Source of the DNA: Allium sativum
Lineage: Eukaryota > Streptophyta > Magnoliopsida > Asparagales > Amaryllidaceae
Assembly (NCBI GenBank): GCA_030737875.1
Contig: CM060912.1
Location: 203,187,231 to 203,251,230, forward strand
Reading direction: 5' to 3'
DNA: 64,000 bases
Part shown: one piece after another, positions 1 to 11,094 of the stretch
Layout: every line of letters starts with the position of its first letter
Numbering within the stretch: position 1 is the stretch's first letter
Notes under the pieces: generated by a model
The model's database searches: none
Seen by the model: the letters and a program-made list of their open reading frames with translations, nothing else
What the model was told of the DNA's origin: nothing
Translations under genes and position numbers: made by a program

Positions 1-467
1 TATGATAACGGTAAATTTACCATTTTTAACGGTAGATTATCGTTAACATTTCTGTAATACCAACAGTAATGGTAATTTTACCGGCCAATTCAAAACATTT
101 GTATATTCATCAGATATGGCTTATTATAAGCATTTAGAACTAAATACATGATTGAATTTAGTTCAATAATAAGAAGAAATAACTCCAAGTACGCTTTTTT
201 TATAATTTATTTATGTTTTTATTAACTAACACTACATGTAGTATAATAAAGATGGATGTGTACAAAAAACATATCAAGATACAAACTTTAATGGACAAAT
301 GGTAATTTACCATTACCAATGTAACGGTTGTCAGATTATCGGTATACCAGTCTTCGGTATACGAGTCGATCGGTCGCGGTAAACAATTCCGACTTAGCAG
401 TAAAAACGGTACGGTAATGGTATTTGCCAAATGGTAACGGTAACAATTACATAACAGCCCTTATTAC
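1..467. mobile_element. Probable Ac/Ds-like hAT terminal region, truncated by the window
   Basis: The stretch is packed with short motifs of the type AACGG, GGTAA and GGTAAC on both strands, for example around 40-85, 300-345 and 400-450. Clustered AACGG-type subterminal motifs are typical of Ac/Ds-like hAT elements, where transposase binds. The cluster stops abruptly near 460, where the reverse complement reads AAGGGCTGTTATG, similar to a hAT end. The other end would lie left of the window, so no TSD can be checked. No transposase coding was seen. The class call is inference from motif density. Confidence 0.35.
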
Positions 468-1010
468 TACTATTAATAAAGATAAAGATTATGTTTTTTC
501 CTAAAATGTGGCATTAAATTTAAAATCTTTTAAAATCTAATACAAAATATCTTGAGAGTTTTAAGCCGAATAGAGATAACATAGAGAATTTAAGGGGAGA
601 GCTCTGAGAGGTTTGTTTTACTATTATTTAGTAGATTTGGTCCACTTGATAAACTAACTTATCAACGGAAAAAACACAAAGTATGTAAATATAGAAGATG
701 TGATCACATATGTTTACTCCATACCGATTACCATGAAGTGTTCTCGAAGGTAGACAATGCAATTGACGACCTCCAGCAGTCTTAGTATTTAAAATTAGCT
801 CTATAGCCGGAGATAAAATGTGAATGACATTGTTGAGATGTATATCTCATTTAACATCACAATTGCACGTAGGTTGGAGATACTTCAACTCATTTAATAT
901 TTCACATAATATTTGTTAATTCTTGATTTTTTTCCCATATTTATTTATTACAACTTGGTTGCTTATGGTTAGCTAAATTGTATTCCTGAAGTTGAAATCA
1001 CCGTTTACAG
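468..1010. other. AT-rich non-coding stretch, possible intron or 5' flank
   Basis: No open frame, repeat or RNA gene was recognised. It ends in a good plant 3' splice site (ATCACCGTTTACAG, AG at 1009-1010), so its right part may be an intron of the RS-domain gene that follows. Confidence 0.3.
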
Positions 1011-1302
1011 CTTGTCACCTGTTAAACGTAGTCGTGATTCTAGACGAAGCGTTTCTCCTCATGATAAAGGTGCTGCCAGACGGCGCCCTAGTCTATCTCC
1101 ATCATCTAGAAGTCCTTCACCGCGTGGACGGCGCCCTAGTCTATCTCCATCGTCTAGAAGTCCTTCACCGCGTGGACGGCGCCCTATTCTATCTCCGTCG
1201 TCTAGAAGTCCTTCACCGCGTGGACGGCGCCCTATTCTATCTCCGTTGTCTAGAAGTCCTTCACCGCGTGGACGGCGCTCTAATTTTCACAGCTCAGACG
1301 AG
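1011..1302 (+). CDS. Exon coding an Arg/Ser-rich (RS) domain, partial gene
   Basis: An open frame of about 97 codons (frame starting at 1012) lies between a plausible acceptor (TTTACAG ending at 1010) and a donor (GAG then GTAAAC at 1303). The peptide begins SPVKRSRDSRRSVSPHDKG and then repeats a 16-residue unit, RRPSLSPSSRSPSPRG, four times. Dense SP and RS dipeptides of this kind mark the C-terminal RS domain of SR splicing factors and related nuclear RNA-processing proteins, where phosphorylated serines mediate protein contacts. No RNA-recognition motif was found upstream in the window, so the family member cannot be named. It may be an exon of a real gene whose other exons lie outside, or a stranded copy. 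Reading on past 1302 adds only a short non-RS tail before a stop at 1371, which favours splicing at 1302. Confidence 0.5.
1081..1272 (+). repeat. 48-bp tandem repeat, 4 copies, inside the RS exon
   Basis: Four head-to-tail 48-bp units at 1081-1128, 1129-1176, 1177-1224 and 1225-1272 begin with CGGCGCCCTA and end with CCGCGTGGA. They differ by only a few substitutions. The unit is a multiple of three, so each copy adds exactly 16 residues and keeps the frame. Confidence 0.9.
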
Positions 1303-2910
1303 GTAAACTTATCTTCTGGATCGATGCATTGTGTAGTTACTAGTACTTTGTCAGTTTCAGTTACATATTAGTAGATATTGCATGAGACACTAAGCCATGC
1401 ATAAGATATGTCTCATATACTAAAAGTTCGACTTTTTACTTTTTTTGATAGGTTCTCGTGAATTCGATGCATTCAACAAATTATGCATACAATGCATAAT
1501 TGCAAGATAAAGAGCAAAATAAATTTATGAGATCCATAAGGACCATTATGATTTGTATAATTATTTGTTGTGAGCTCACTACTACGTAAATTCATCACCC
1601 AAAAAAAACGACAATCTGTTGTGTTGTTTGAGCCGGTGCAATAGTCGGAAAATAATAATTAGGTTATGCAAACATCATTTATAGAAAGAGGAAAAAAAGT
1701 ACCTGTTTGAAAATATCATATAGGGAAAGCATAAAGCTCGTCTCAAACAACACGTGTTGTCTTAACTCTATACTCTAGGACGTGCTGATCTATGAAAACC
1801 AACTATTTTGTTTTATTTGTGTTTCTCATCACAATTTTCTGTTTTTCAATAAACCTGCATAGAAGTAAAGTCAAACCATAATAATGGTGCTAATAAGTTT
1901 TGTTTTATAAACCATACAATATAGATAACCAGTTTAGAAATGATTTTTTTGTCCCATTATCTACCATTGAAAAAGAAAATTCTTCGTTTGTAATTTTTGT
2001 ATGTACTGTTATATTCCACTGCGATGGATTTAATATGTGATTCCTTCACTTTAATCTGATTCTGTTTGTGACACCATCATGTAGATTATACACAAAAATA
2101 TTTTTGATGAGTTTGTATGATTAAATTGCAAATTGAGCTTGCATTAGTAGATTAAATAAACTACATATTAATTTTTATGTTTGGGTGGATCGAACTCCAA
2201 AATTTAAACTTACCATGCCATGTACTTAATTCGACTATGAAAGCAAGTCAGTTATAGATCTAGTTGGTATAAATGAACTCATTCTCATTGCCATCGTTTC
2301 ATGTTATATAAATGTACTCATCCTCACTCTGGCAGGATTAGAGAAAGACAAGATGGAATTTCATGAATAGGTTCAAATATGGAAGTCATATGATGCATTT
2401 GGCTGACTATCTATCGGTCACAAAAGGTTAAAGTTCATGTTAAGCTGTTTTCTTTTCTAATTAAGTGTTATGTCTGATTGGTAAGGCTTTGTTTCCTATT
2501 CAATTGATTGTGCATGCTTCTTCCTTTTATTATATTGGATAAACTTGATTTATATCATGTATGGTTTTTGAATCTAAAATTTGATATCATATTTTTGTGC
2601 ACTTTCTAGTTGCAAGTGAGATGATTAATGGTAGCTGAGTCAACCAATAATGAGTCAATGCAAGCATATGCATTAGCTGATGCTTTTTGATGATATCGTT
2701 GATGACGATGACCATATTTTCTGTATGTTGGTGATGATGCTGTTGATTTCGAGTTTGCTGATGATGACGTTGATTGATGATATTTGCTTTGACACTGCTA
2801 ATGTTGTTAACATTGGTAAACTCTCCCTTAGTTTTTACTTGTTTTTATAATGGCTAAATAATAAATATTAATGGGGAAAACAAAATAGAATCAAAATTTA
2901 TGTTTTCTAG
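1303..2910. other. AT-rich stretch without a recognised gene
   Basis: No coding region longer than a few dozen codons was recognised. 2690-2790 is rich in GATGA-type trinucleotides (GATGATATCGTTGATGACG and similar), a loose simple-sequence tract. The region could be intronic if the RS exon and the candidate exon at 2911 belong to one gene, but I found no linking exon. Confidence 0.3.
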
Positions 2911-2975
2911 ATCTCCACCACTAAGATCCAGTGGTATGGATGGATTATCTAAAGAAAGGAAAAAGGTCTACAGGC
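2911..2975 (+). CDS. Candidate small exon, Ser/Arg/Lys-rich, low confidence
   Basis: A 65-bp stretch sits between a polypyrimidine-type acceptor (TGTTTTCTAG ending at 2910) and a perfect donor (GTGAGTGAG from 2976). In one frame it reads SPPLRSSGMDGLSKERKK followed by VYRR, which has the basic, serine-rich look of an SR-protein tail. It needs an incoming phase of two bases, but the exon at 1011-1302 ends in phase 0, so the two cannot be joined directly. Either an intervening exon was missed or this is chance. Confidence 0.2.
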
Positions 2976-4575
2976 GTGAGTGAGATGTTGATTTGGTCTG
3001 TCTCCTCGTTATGGTCCTTCTAGAATCAATAGCATTTCAGCAGAATACATTTTGTCATTTCACCGTTCTGTAACCTATGGATTTATTCTCTGTTTTTTTT
3101 TTAATTGTAAAAATTTAGCCCTTAGATCTTGAAAAAAGAATATAGAAATAGTTTTAAGGATCCCATTTTGGAATATGTGTAAATATAATAATATTAGTTA
3201 CATTTTAGGTAAATGGGATCTCTGAATATCTCGGTTTGGTAAATGCAAATGAGTTTTGGTAAAAATTACAGAAAGCTCCCCTTAATCTAGCATGCATATA
3301 GCTAAAAGGAAATTACTTGATATCATCCATCATCTGACCTTTATGTGTGCCCATGTATTATATAGCTATGTTCTCAAGGGCGCCGTTGAGGCGGTGGTTT
3401 GCAATTTTGGTGTTCTACTTTTTCGTTTTGGCTCTTTATGCCGCTCATTGTTTGAGCGATGCTGGAAAAATAGGTGTTTCCGTACTATTTTTTCCTACAT
3501 TAATTAAATATAATTAAATTCAAAATACTCTTGTTTTGTTTATTTGGTGAAGCTTCTCATTTCCAAATATGGTTTCAAAATTTATTCACACTTTAATATG
3601 TTTCAGTTCAAAGCATACATACAATCAATGAGTAAATATTTCTGTCTGAATTTCGGAATAAGCATACAGATTTCAGACATTTTGAGTTTATGTAGTTGGT
3701 TCTTCGTAACAACCCCCCTCCCCCTCTTCTTCACCCAAAACATGGAGGAAGGGAGCTGGTTGGGGGGGGGGGGGGGTGGAGCTGGTTCATTGTACTCCTA
3801 ATCAAAACCAATTGAGTTTCGTACTATATATAGTTATCATTTTTATAGTTATTTTGTATAAATTTTGTTTATATCTAAATTATGTAGCAAGGACTTATTT
3901 TCATCCGATTTTCACCCTAAATTTAGCTTATCAGAGGCATTCATTGATAAAAAGCAGATGAGTAGGATATTATTTTTGTTTGCCTGTGTGATTTGTCGGA
4001 GCAAATATTGTGTAATCCTGTGTTATGACATATTTAATCCCATATTTACCTCAGCACTGTATTTTAATCTAACTGCAGTTCACGGGGGTATCTGTAATCG
4101 ATCGCTTCATTAAGTAGGCAACTCTCCATGTTACGACAGACTTAGATTGCTTTATTTGTTTATAAGATTAAGTTGGTTTTTCATCTTATTATAGTTTCTT
4201 ATCTACCTTCGATCGAATTCAATTTCATTCAGTAGTCAGATCGGATTATTTCTGTTAGTGTGTTGTTTTATTCATATTACGTTGATAAATGCGTCGTACA
4301 GATATCAATATTTGCATTCAAGTAGATGCACGTTTAAGTTGCAATGTTCACAACGCTAGCTCTCTGCTGAACTTTGTTAAGTGATGAAACGAAATATATG
4401 AAGAAATGGCTGTATCAAAATTAATATTAGGTATTTTATATTAAAGCACGTTCTGTTGCATTTCAAACAATGCAACACTCTTAAATGTTTTATGATTTCT
4501 ATCATATAAATTATTCTCTGTTTTTATCAACTCCTTTTCTGTTTCTTTATTTAAAAGCGTTATGGCATGTGCATG
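2976..4575. other. No gene recognised; G15 run at 3762-3776
   Basis: AT-rich sequence with short chance open frames only. A C-rich patch (3711-3725) and a run of 15 G (3762-3776) lie about 40 bp apart and could pair as a weak hairpin. I see nothing else to support a feature. Confidence 0.4.
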
Positions 4576-5372
4576 ATTATGTTCAGGGCCGGTCCAAACG
4601 ATCGGTTGTCCAAGTCCGAACAATTTTTTGTTGCCCATTGACATATCATTCGTCATATTTACCATAATTTTTTTTAATATAAAGTCTTTTGAAGCACAAA
4701 ATAACATAAAACAACAACATTAATATTAAACTTACATACGAAATGTTACCACATCATATAGTCCACATTACTACGTTTAAAAAACACAAAATCAAATATC
4801 AACCTTTCACACAAAATATGGTCAATGTTTCCATAACCAAATCAAAGGAAAATGCTTCTTCTAGCATTTTTTGTAGCGAATTCTTCAATTAACTTGTAAT
4901 CAAGTTTCTCCAAAAACTCACTAGCAAAAAATGAATTTTAAGTTTTAAAACAATAAGTTCTATCTATTGTATCTTTCTATTGTTCTTAAAAAATGAATTA
5001 AATCAAAAAGTTAAATCATATTTTCCAAATACAAAAAATGTATCTTTCTATTGTTGTTTGTAACTTAAAATTACTGATAAAAAATGTATATTTTTCAAAA
5101 ACAAAATACAATCTTGCATTTTCCAAATACAAAAAAGCATTTTTCTATTGTTCTACTTCATTTGTTGATCTAATGTTCATTATGCGGACATGATTTAACA
5201 TCAAAATCAGAAAACACCAAAAGAATAAAAACAACAAATTTAGGAATTTAGGTTTTCGAATTAAAAAAAAAAATTACCTTTTTTTTTGGTAGTTTGAAGA
5301 ATTGGAGACGGTAAGAGAGGAGAGAGCAGAATTGAAAACCTTGCTGTAGATGATTAATGGACTTGTGGCTTG

Positions 5373-5403
<31 letters not shown>

Positions 5404-5595
5404 CTTAAGAGAGGTTTCGTTGAATTCGGCAGAAGGAGCGGAGCGTTGTTGAGAAGCAAGAGAAGGTAAGAAGCAGAATGTGTTTTGGTGGGCAGTGGGC
5501 TGAACGTCTTGGTATCTTACTTTGCCTCCAGCCCAATGGGCTGCCCCATCACATGGGCTTAGCGGGCTTGCTCCTGGGCCGAGCCTGATTATGTT
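4576..5595. mobile_element. Non-autonomous hAT transposon with perfect 8-bp TSD
   Basis: The element proper is 4584-5587 (1004 bp). The left end reads CAGGGCCGGTCCA and the inverted right end CAGGCTCGGCCCA, matching at 10 of 13 positions. It is flanked by an exact 8-bp direct repeat, ATTATGTT, at 4576-4583 and 5588-5595. CAGGG-type ends with 8-bp duplications are the signature of the hAT superfamily. No transposase reading frame is present, so movement would have depended on an autonomous relative. The interior is AT-rich with a TA microsatellite near the right side, and the last 120 bp are GC-rich with repeated GGGC motifs. The exact TSD implies a fairly recent insertion. Confidence 0.85.
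5376..5403. repeat. (TA)n microsatellite inside the hAT element
   Basis: About 14 uninterrupted TA units. Confidence 0.95.
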
Positions 5596-6595
5596 ATATG
5601 TTTTATGTTTGAATTATGATTTTATATTTTTACGTTGAAATTATGTGTAGATGGTTTGAATTTTTATTTATGAGTTGTACTGTTTAATTTTAGTTTTAGT
5701 TTTCATTTGTGTTACTAATTAATAAATAACGGTGACGTAGTGAGTGTCCATTTGTAAACGCTCTCATGATATCACCTGTTCGATATAAGTATTTGTTGGA
5801 ACCAGTATCGCTAGTAACTAAGCAGAAGATTCCAATTTTAGTCCTGTCGGATACGTATGTATAACCAAAACGACAACAATTAACGTAAAAATTCTATGTT
5901 AATGATAGATTTATCATTGGCATAATAATAATAATAGATAACTAATATTAAGCTAAATCGGTATAATAATGTAATTAGTATATCAACAGTGAGTTTACCA
6001 ATATTAGTAATAAATATAACGGTGTAGGAGCTACGATAAATTTATTACTTATACTAATTTGTTTCTTTTTACTATATTAATTAATCCAACCACGCAAATT
6101 AACATTATTTGAAGGGGCATCATCTTAAAGAAGAAATTTGTAGTATTATCTTTGGTGTTTAATGTTAGATTTTTCAGTTAAGTTTGGCAAAGTTATTATT
6201 TCATATTTTTATACATAATTTAAGGTGAATGTAGAAATTTTTATGACCGTCATGATAAGTCGAATTTATATTAATGAAATCGGAATCTATAACAAAATAT
6301 ATAACTTTTTATCATTGTTAAGATTCTACTACAATAAAATTATCGCATTTTTTTTACAAGTTAGTAATATAGTTTATGTAACATCCTGTAAATTTCGACC
6401 ATTTAAATATGGAGTTAAATTTAATTATAGAATTAAAAATGGTATTAAAACCAAATTTATGATTCCAAAATTTATTTTTGATAAACAATAATTTATATTG
6501 AGATAAAAAGTGTTATGGACCATTATAAAAACTGGCTGGCTTTGCCAAAAAATAATAATTTATATTGAGATGAACTGTGATTGAAAATAATGAAA
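5596..6595. other. AT-rich stretch, no feature recognised
   Basis: Very AT-rich sequence. The open frames at 6225-6491 and 6581-6853 have low-complexity hydrophobic translations and no recognisable motif. Confidence 0.4.
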
Positions 6596-7105
6596 TTTAT
6601 TAAGGGTGCTACCATTAACACTCTAGTTTACATGGTGCTACTATTAACACCCTGGTTTACACTTCCGGTCACCTTTCTAAATTTAATACAAATAATTATT
6701 TTTTATATACTTCTGGCTATCATACATTGTTCTTTCACTCAGTTATTCACCATCGTACTTCTCCTAGGAAAAAACACATACTTCTCTACGATTTCAAGGC
6801 TAAACCCTAACAAAAGAAGATATTCTTTTGTGTTTAGTAGAGATGGAAGATGAAGATAAAAAGAGGTTAAAATTGCTTGATTTTTATTGTTTTCTATTAT
6901 GTTATAGAACATGTTGTTAGGGTTTTTTTAACGGTTCAGGGTTTCCATTGCTTTTTAGGATATTTTTTTCGTTCTGTTGGAAATTTCAAGCTTGGAGGAT
7001 ATTAATTTTGACGACGTTGTATAGAGAATGACAATGTAAATTTTAATTTGTAGGATTTTTATCCGTATAACTTACGTATCTTCTTTTACAAATTGATACA
7101 TTAAT

Positions 7106-7202
7106 TTTTTTTGTCATTTCATAGATGGAGTATTTGAATGATGATAAATTGGACTTTTTTGTCGTTTGATAGATGGAGTATTTGAATGATGATAAATTGG
7201 AC
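7106..7202 (+). repeat. 48-bp tandem duplication inside the TIR element
   Basis: Two copies with period 48 bp share AGATGGAGTATTTGAATGAT and following bases. The duplication carries the start codon of the short acidic frame, so two alternative ATGs (7125 and 7173) result. Confidence 0.8.
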
Positions 7203-7265
7203 GATAAATATAATGGTTTTGATAATATGATGCAAGATGTTCAATCAAATGACTTAAAAACATAA
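7173..7265 (+). pseudogene. Short acidic N-terminal coding remnant
   Basis: A 30-codon frame begins MEYLNDDKLDDKYNGFDNM and stops at TAA (7263-7265). After the stop the same frame stays open with a similar acidic character (MHDVSEEGSVGVEERAGG), so the stop looks like a point mutation in a longer ancestral frame. Acidic N-termini of this kind occur in FAR1/MULE-type proteins, but no zinc-finger or transposase motif is present, so the origin is uncertain. Confidence 0.3.
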
Positions 7266-7444
7266 ATGCATGATGTAAGTGAGGAAGGAAGTGTTGGGGT
7301 AGAGGAACGTGCTGGTGGCCTCTCCATTTTTAGGTTATTAATTTAGAAGGTGGCCAGTAGTGGAAATTTAAAATATTTGGAGTGCTTTTAGTTTTGGTGA
7401 CTAGAAGTGTAAATCGGGGTGTGAATAGTAGCACCCTTTATTAA

Positions 7445-8818
7445 ATTGTTTGTGCAATTAGACTTGCTAACTTTGAACTATTTTTAATAAAAAATTATAG
7501 CAGTTGAATCCTTGATTTTGTAAAGGTTCAGTATAGGAGTTAATGCGATAATTGGTAATAAATTAATGAACGTTTTTAGTTTAATTTTATATAGAAAGAA
7601 TTGTAACAAAATAGCATCAACAATATTTATACGTTTTAACTATCGTAGTTAATGAAAATTAATGTTAACATTAATAATCAAATAAATAATATGTTCATTT
7701 TTAAATATAAGTATAATTTTATAAAGAAAATAAATATAAATCTTGAAACAATATTTTACGGTCATTTAATAATAGCTGTAAATGATATAGAAATGATTTT
7801 GACATTAAACTTAAAAACTTTAATTTTGAATTTGAATTTGAATCACTTGTGTTTAGTTTAATTTAAATAAATTAGATCGACCATTAAAATTCAAATTCCA
7901 TAATAAAAATTAAATAAAACATTAAGCGGATATGGTATGTAACAATGTTTAAATAAGTAATTGTGCAATCCTAATGTTTAGTATTCGTCTATACATTTAA
8001 TCAAGTATTTATGAGCATATATACCAAAATTATAGTGTATTATGCAGTTATATAAAATATATACAAATATTATATTGCAGCTTGACATAATTTATTTAGG
8101 CACTTATTTAATGGACACGCTAAATATACAAAGAGTAAAAAAAATAAAAAAAATTATTGCCTTCATCAGTTAATAGCAAGGGAGTTATTCTTAGTCTTGT
8201 AATTACATGCCAACAAAAATACTTAAGTTATTCAAATATATTATTAGTAAAAGTTATTTACTTCTACTGAAAAATTGATTGAAAATAATGTGTAGATTAT
8301 AGATGAAATAAATTTTGATTACAGATGTGCATATATCTTTGGTTGTTCTATCTAATACTTTCCCTGTCCAGTCAAAGTTTAACGTTTAGGAATTCGAAAA
8401 ACATGGATCACACATTCAAGCTTTTATTAGATAATTTATTTTGAAATGTGAATAGTTACATCCTCATCACTGCCCTCACCTCTTCGTTTTCCATAGTACT
8501 GCATTATTTGGTTCCACTCCCTCAAAATTGATGCATTCCTTTTATTTATGCTTTCCCAAATATTTCACGATATTTCCTTCGTTCTGTTAATTTATTTCTT
8601 CCATTCTATTAATTTATTTTCTTCCATTCTATTAATTTCTTTCCCTTTATTCTATTTTCATGCATCCTATTTCAATTATGTATTTTCATTCCTTAACTTT
8701 CGATCCCTTTATTTCTTCTTTCACCTTTTTGTTTCCTGTCATTGTTTTCTCCCAAACAAACCATCTCCACGTATATATTTATTTTTCGGGTATTGTTATT
8801 GACACTCCAAAAATTATT
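7445..8818. other. AT-rich stretch; pyrimidine-rich patch
   Basis: No gene recognised. 8540-8760 is strongly pyrimidine-rich, with repeated TTCCATTCTATTAATTT units near 8599-8640. Open frames there are compositional artefacts. Confidence 0.4.
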
Positions 8819-8844
8819 GGGGGGGGGGGGGGGGGGGGGAGGGG
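8819..8844 (+). repeat. Poly-G tract (G21 A G4)
   Basis: Twenty-one consecutive G at 8819-8839, then A and GGGG. Confidence 0.95.
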
Positions 8845-9795
8845 TCAATTTTTTTTTAAAATTAAAATTGTTAAGGGGAGTACCCAAAGAGAAAGGTAGC
8901 CCTTAACAAATATAAGTAATTTTACTTTATTACCCATTTAGGCTTAATTTCATTCATCTTTTCAGTAATCTAATTATTTTAATGGTTAATCAAAACTATA
9001 AGGTTAAACCCTAATAAAAAAACGTGGACGGTGAAGAAGACAATATGATATTGACACAGCAGAGTGAACGTTATGTTGGAGTTGATCAGAGTGATGAGAT
9101 GGTAATATCTAAATTCAGTTTATTATATCGTTAGGGTTAAGATGCACGATTCTGTGATGAGATGAACACTGCCGAAACTGCTAAATAAAGGTGTGACCTC
9201 CCGTCGAAATACCTCTTTTTTACAGGGAGCAATTGACTGTAACAAAAACGTTTGAAACAGCTGTGTCGTTCTTGAAAGTTTTACACATTTTTGACATGAA
9301 AATATCGAACTAATTGCATATGCAATCCTAATAATTCGATAAGACACTATCGAAACTGATTTAATGAGAAAGATTACAGCTCTATATATTATGTTAGTTT
9401 GTATACTAATATTAACCAAAATCCTTGAGTAAAATACAATTAAAACTGAAAGGCAATCGATTATAAACCAAGTAAAATACAATTAAAATGGAATTAGTAA
9501 AATTCAACCTCTAGGATCAACACTTGTTGGCATCAATAAAACTCGTTATACACAGAAATTTTTAAGTACAAATATATTTGCTGGAGTTTCACTGACTCTA
9601 GGACAATTTATGGATTAGTCCCTGCATATAAAGAAGTGCTCCATAATTATGTATTAGGTGAAAAATAGTATGTACATTATAAGTATGTAGACTAGAAGAT
9701 GTCATCAGAGTCTAGAAGCAAAGATAAGGTTTAACAGATAATTAAGATATATAGACAAAAGCCTTAGGCAAACCGGTGCTTCCGGCAACTCTGCA
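8845..9795. other. No gene recognised
   Basis: 9000-9060 (GGTTAAACCCTAATAAAAAA and on) loosely resembles 6800-6850 inside the TIR element, so a decayed relative may lie here, but no ends were found. The 119-codon minus-strand frame at 9123-9482 has no recognisable motif. Confidence 0.3.
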
Positions 9796-9999
9796 TCAAC
9801 TGGATTTTCTTCTTCTCATTTCCTGTGCTTCTGAAAAGGATGTGATAGCCCATTGCGTATTCTTTTCAGCTAATGAGACTTCCTTCGCAATTCCTTCACT
9901 AGTCATATATATCACATTTTTCAATGTATTAAGTTGCCCTGCTATACCAATCAGCTTTTTCAATTCTTTATGTCCACATACCACAGTTGTAACTTCGGT
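9796..9999 (-). CDS. Candidate last exon of an unrecognised gene
   Basis: On the minus strand an acceptor (GTTGATACAG, exon from 9999) is followed by a frame of about 68 codons to a stop at 9796. It begins TEVTTVVCGHKELKKLIGIA and ends SFSEAQEMRRRKSS. The amino-acid mix is that of a soluble, partly helical protein and is not low complexity, which sets it apart from the chance frames around it. I do not recognise the family. It lies about 1.1 kb downstream of the minus-strand PMD pseudogene, whose own stop comes earlier, so it is probably not part of that gene. Confidence 0.3.
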   Translation of the reverse strand, partial: TEVTTVVCGHKELKKLIGIAGQLNTLKNVIYMTSEGIAKEVSLAEKNTQWAITSFSEAQEMRRRKSS

Positions 10000-10011
10000 C
10001 TGTATCAACAT

Positions 10012-11094
10012 AAATCAGTTCATGAATGAACAAACATAAAAGGAACATGACCCATTATCAAACTGAGATGAAACTGTCAATAAACGGAAACAGAGGAATA
10101 AGCTAATTGATAATGTAAGCTGACAACAACTGCCTTGCAGATGATGACTAATATAACCAATAAATACAATCCAAAAAATTGCACTGTGTGTGTGGTCAGG
10201 TCAATAAATTTTGTAAACAAAGAACTTGAGTATGTTATTCATATAGACTGAAGTGACACTAAAATTTTACAGCAACAAATGTTTGAACTTGGAAAAAGTG
10301 ATTATACATAAAGACTCCATATGACCGAATTGACAAAATCCGTAGCTTGTAATGATCATAATATTAAAACTAATGATGCAATGCTAAAACAAAAAAGAAA
10401 GTTATTAAAATTCTGTATTTCTAAAAATAGAACTCATGTCAAATGAGCACATACATGTATTGTGACTCAGGGAAATATTTCACATCTGATAGCTAGTCTT
10501 TTTGATCCAACTTACATTTAATGCCGCTAAAATGTACAGCAAAAAAATGTGCCTATCAAATTTTACGTGAGCATTGAGGCTGAATAATAAAAGAAACATA
10601 TAAAGAAGTCGATATAGATAAATTAACACATAATTACTATTCATATACATAAGGATATACATAAGGCAATAGTGGATATACATAAGGATATGCAAAACAA
10701 ATAGCAGGATATTCAAAGAAAGCAGGCAATGGATAAATGCACTAAATTAAGGCAGCAAACAAATTAGGAGTAAACTCTTCAGCATGTGTAAACAATAATA
10801 AGACGAGTTCACTAATAGCCGGTCAGTTGCTAGACTAACACAACAAAATTGTACAACAAAAAAAATGTACAGCAAAAAGATTAAAAACAATGGAGTTAAA
10901 AATTACCTTGATATGCAAATAATAAGACATAATTGTCATCATAACATTAGCAGCAACACGTAATACGTCAAAAATTACAACACTATCAATACATGACCAT
11001 ATACCAAACAAACTTAAACCACCATCTGTTCATACCAAAATGACAACACAATGTTCGGACGAGTAAAACCAAAATACAATGACCATCAACAATT
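10012..11094. other. Non-coding stretch between coding remnants
   Basis: AT-rich, with frequent CAAA and ATAAG motifs. A locally repeated ATATACATAAGG occurs near 10640-10690. No gene seen. Confidence 0.4.

Larger units (their letters stand above)
6596..7444. mobile_element. TIR transposon (MULE- or hAT-like), non-autonomous, 8-bp direct repeat
   Basis: The element is 6604-7436 (833 bp). The left side carries GGTGCTACTATTAACACCC followed by TTTACACTTCCGGTCACC. The right side, reverse-complemented, reads GGGTGCTACTATTCACACCC then GATTTACACTTCTAGTCACC, giving an inverted repeat of about 40 bp. At the extreme left the terminal motif occurs twice (6604 and 6633), so the left TIR is partly duplicated. 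TTTATTAA flanks both sides exactly (6596-6603 and 7437-7444). The GGTGCTACTATT type of end is common in plant Mutator-like elements, but those normally make 9-bp duplications, so superfamily assignment stays open. Inside are a 5'-UTR-like stretch and a short acidic coding remnant, but no transposase core. Confidence 0.7.

Noticed and set aside
200..430. 76-codon minus-strand frame
   Set aside because: Lies over the hAT-like motif field. Hydrophobic tail from AT-rich DNA, no motif.
3301..4113. Chain of short plus-strand frames around the G15 run
   Set aside because: No motif, inconsistent frames, no splice support.
6225..6853. Two frames of about 90 codons
   Set aside because: Ile/Asn/Lys/Phe-rich translation typical of AT-rich DNA. 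The second overlaps a transposon terminus.
9123..9482. 119-codon minus-strand frame
   Set aside because: Hydrophobic, low-information translation with no motif or splice context.
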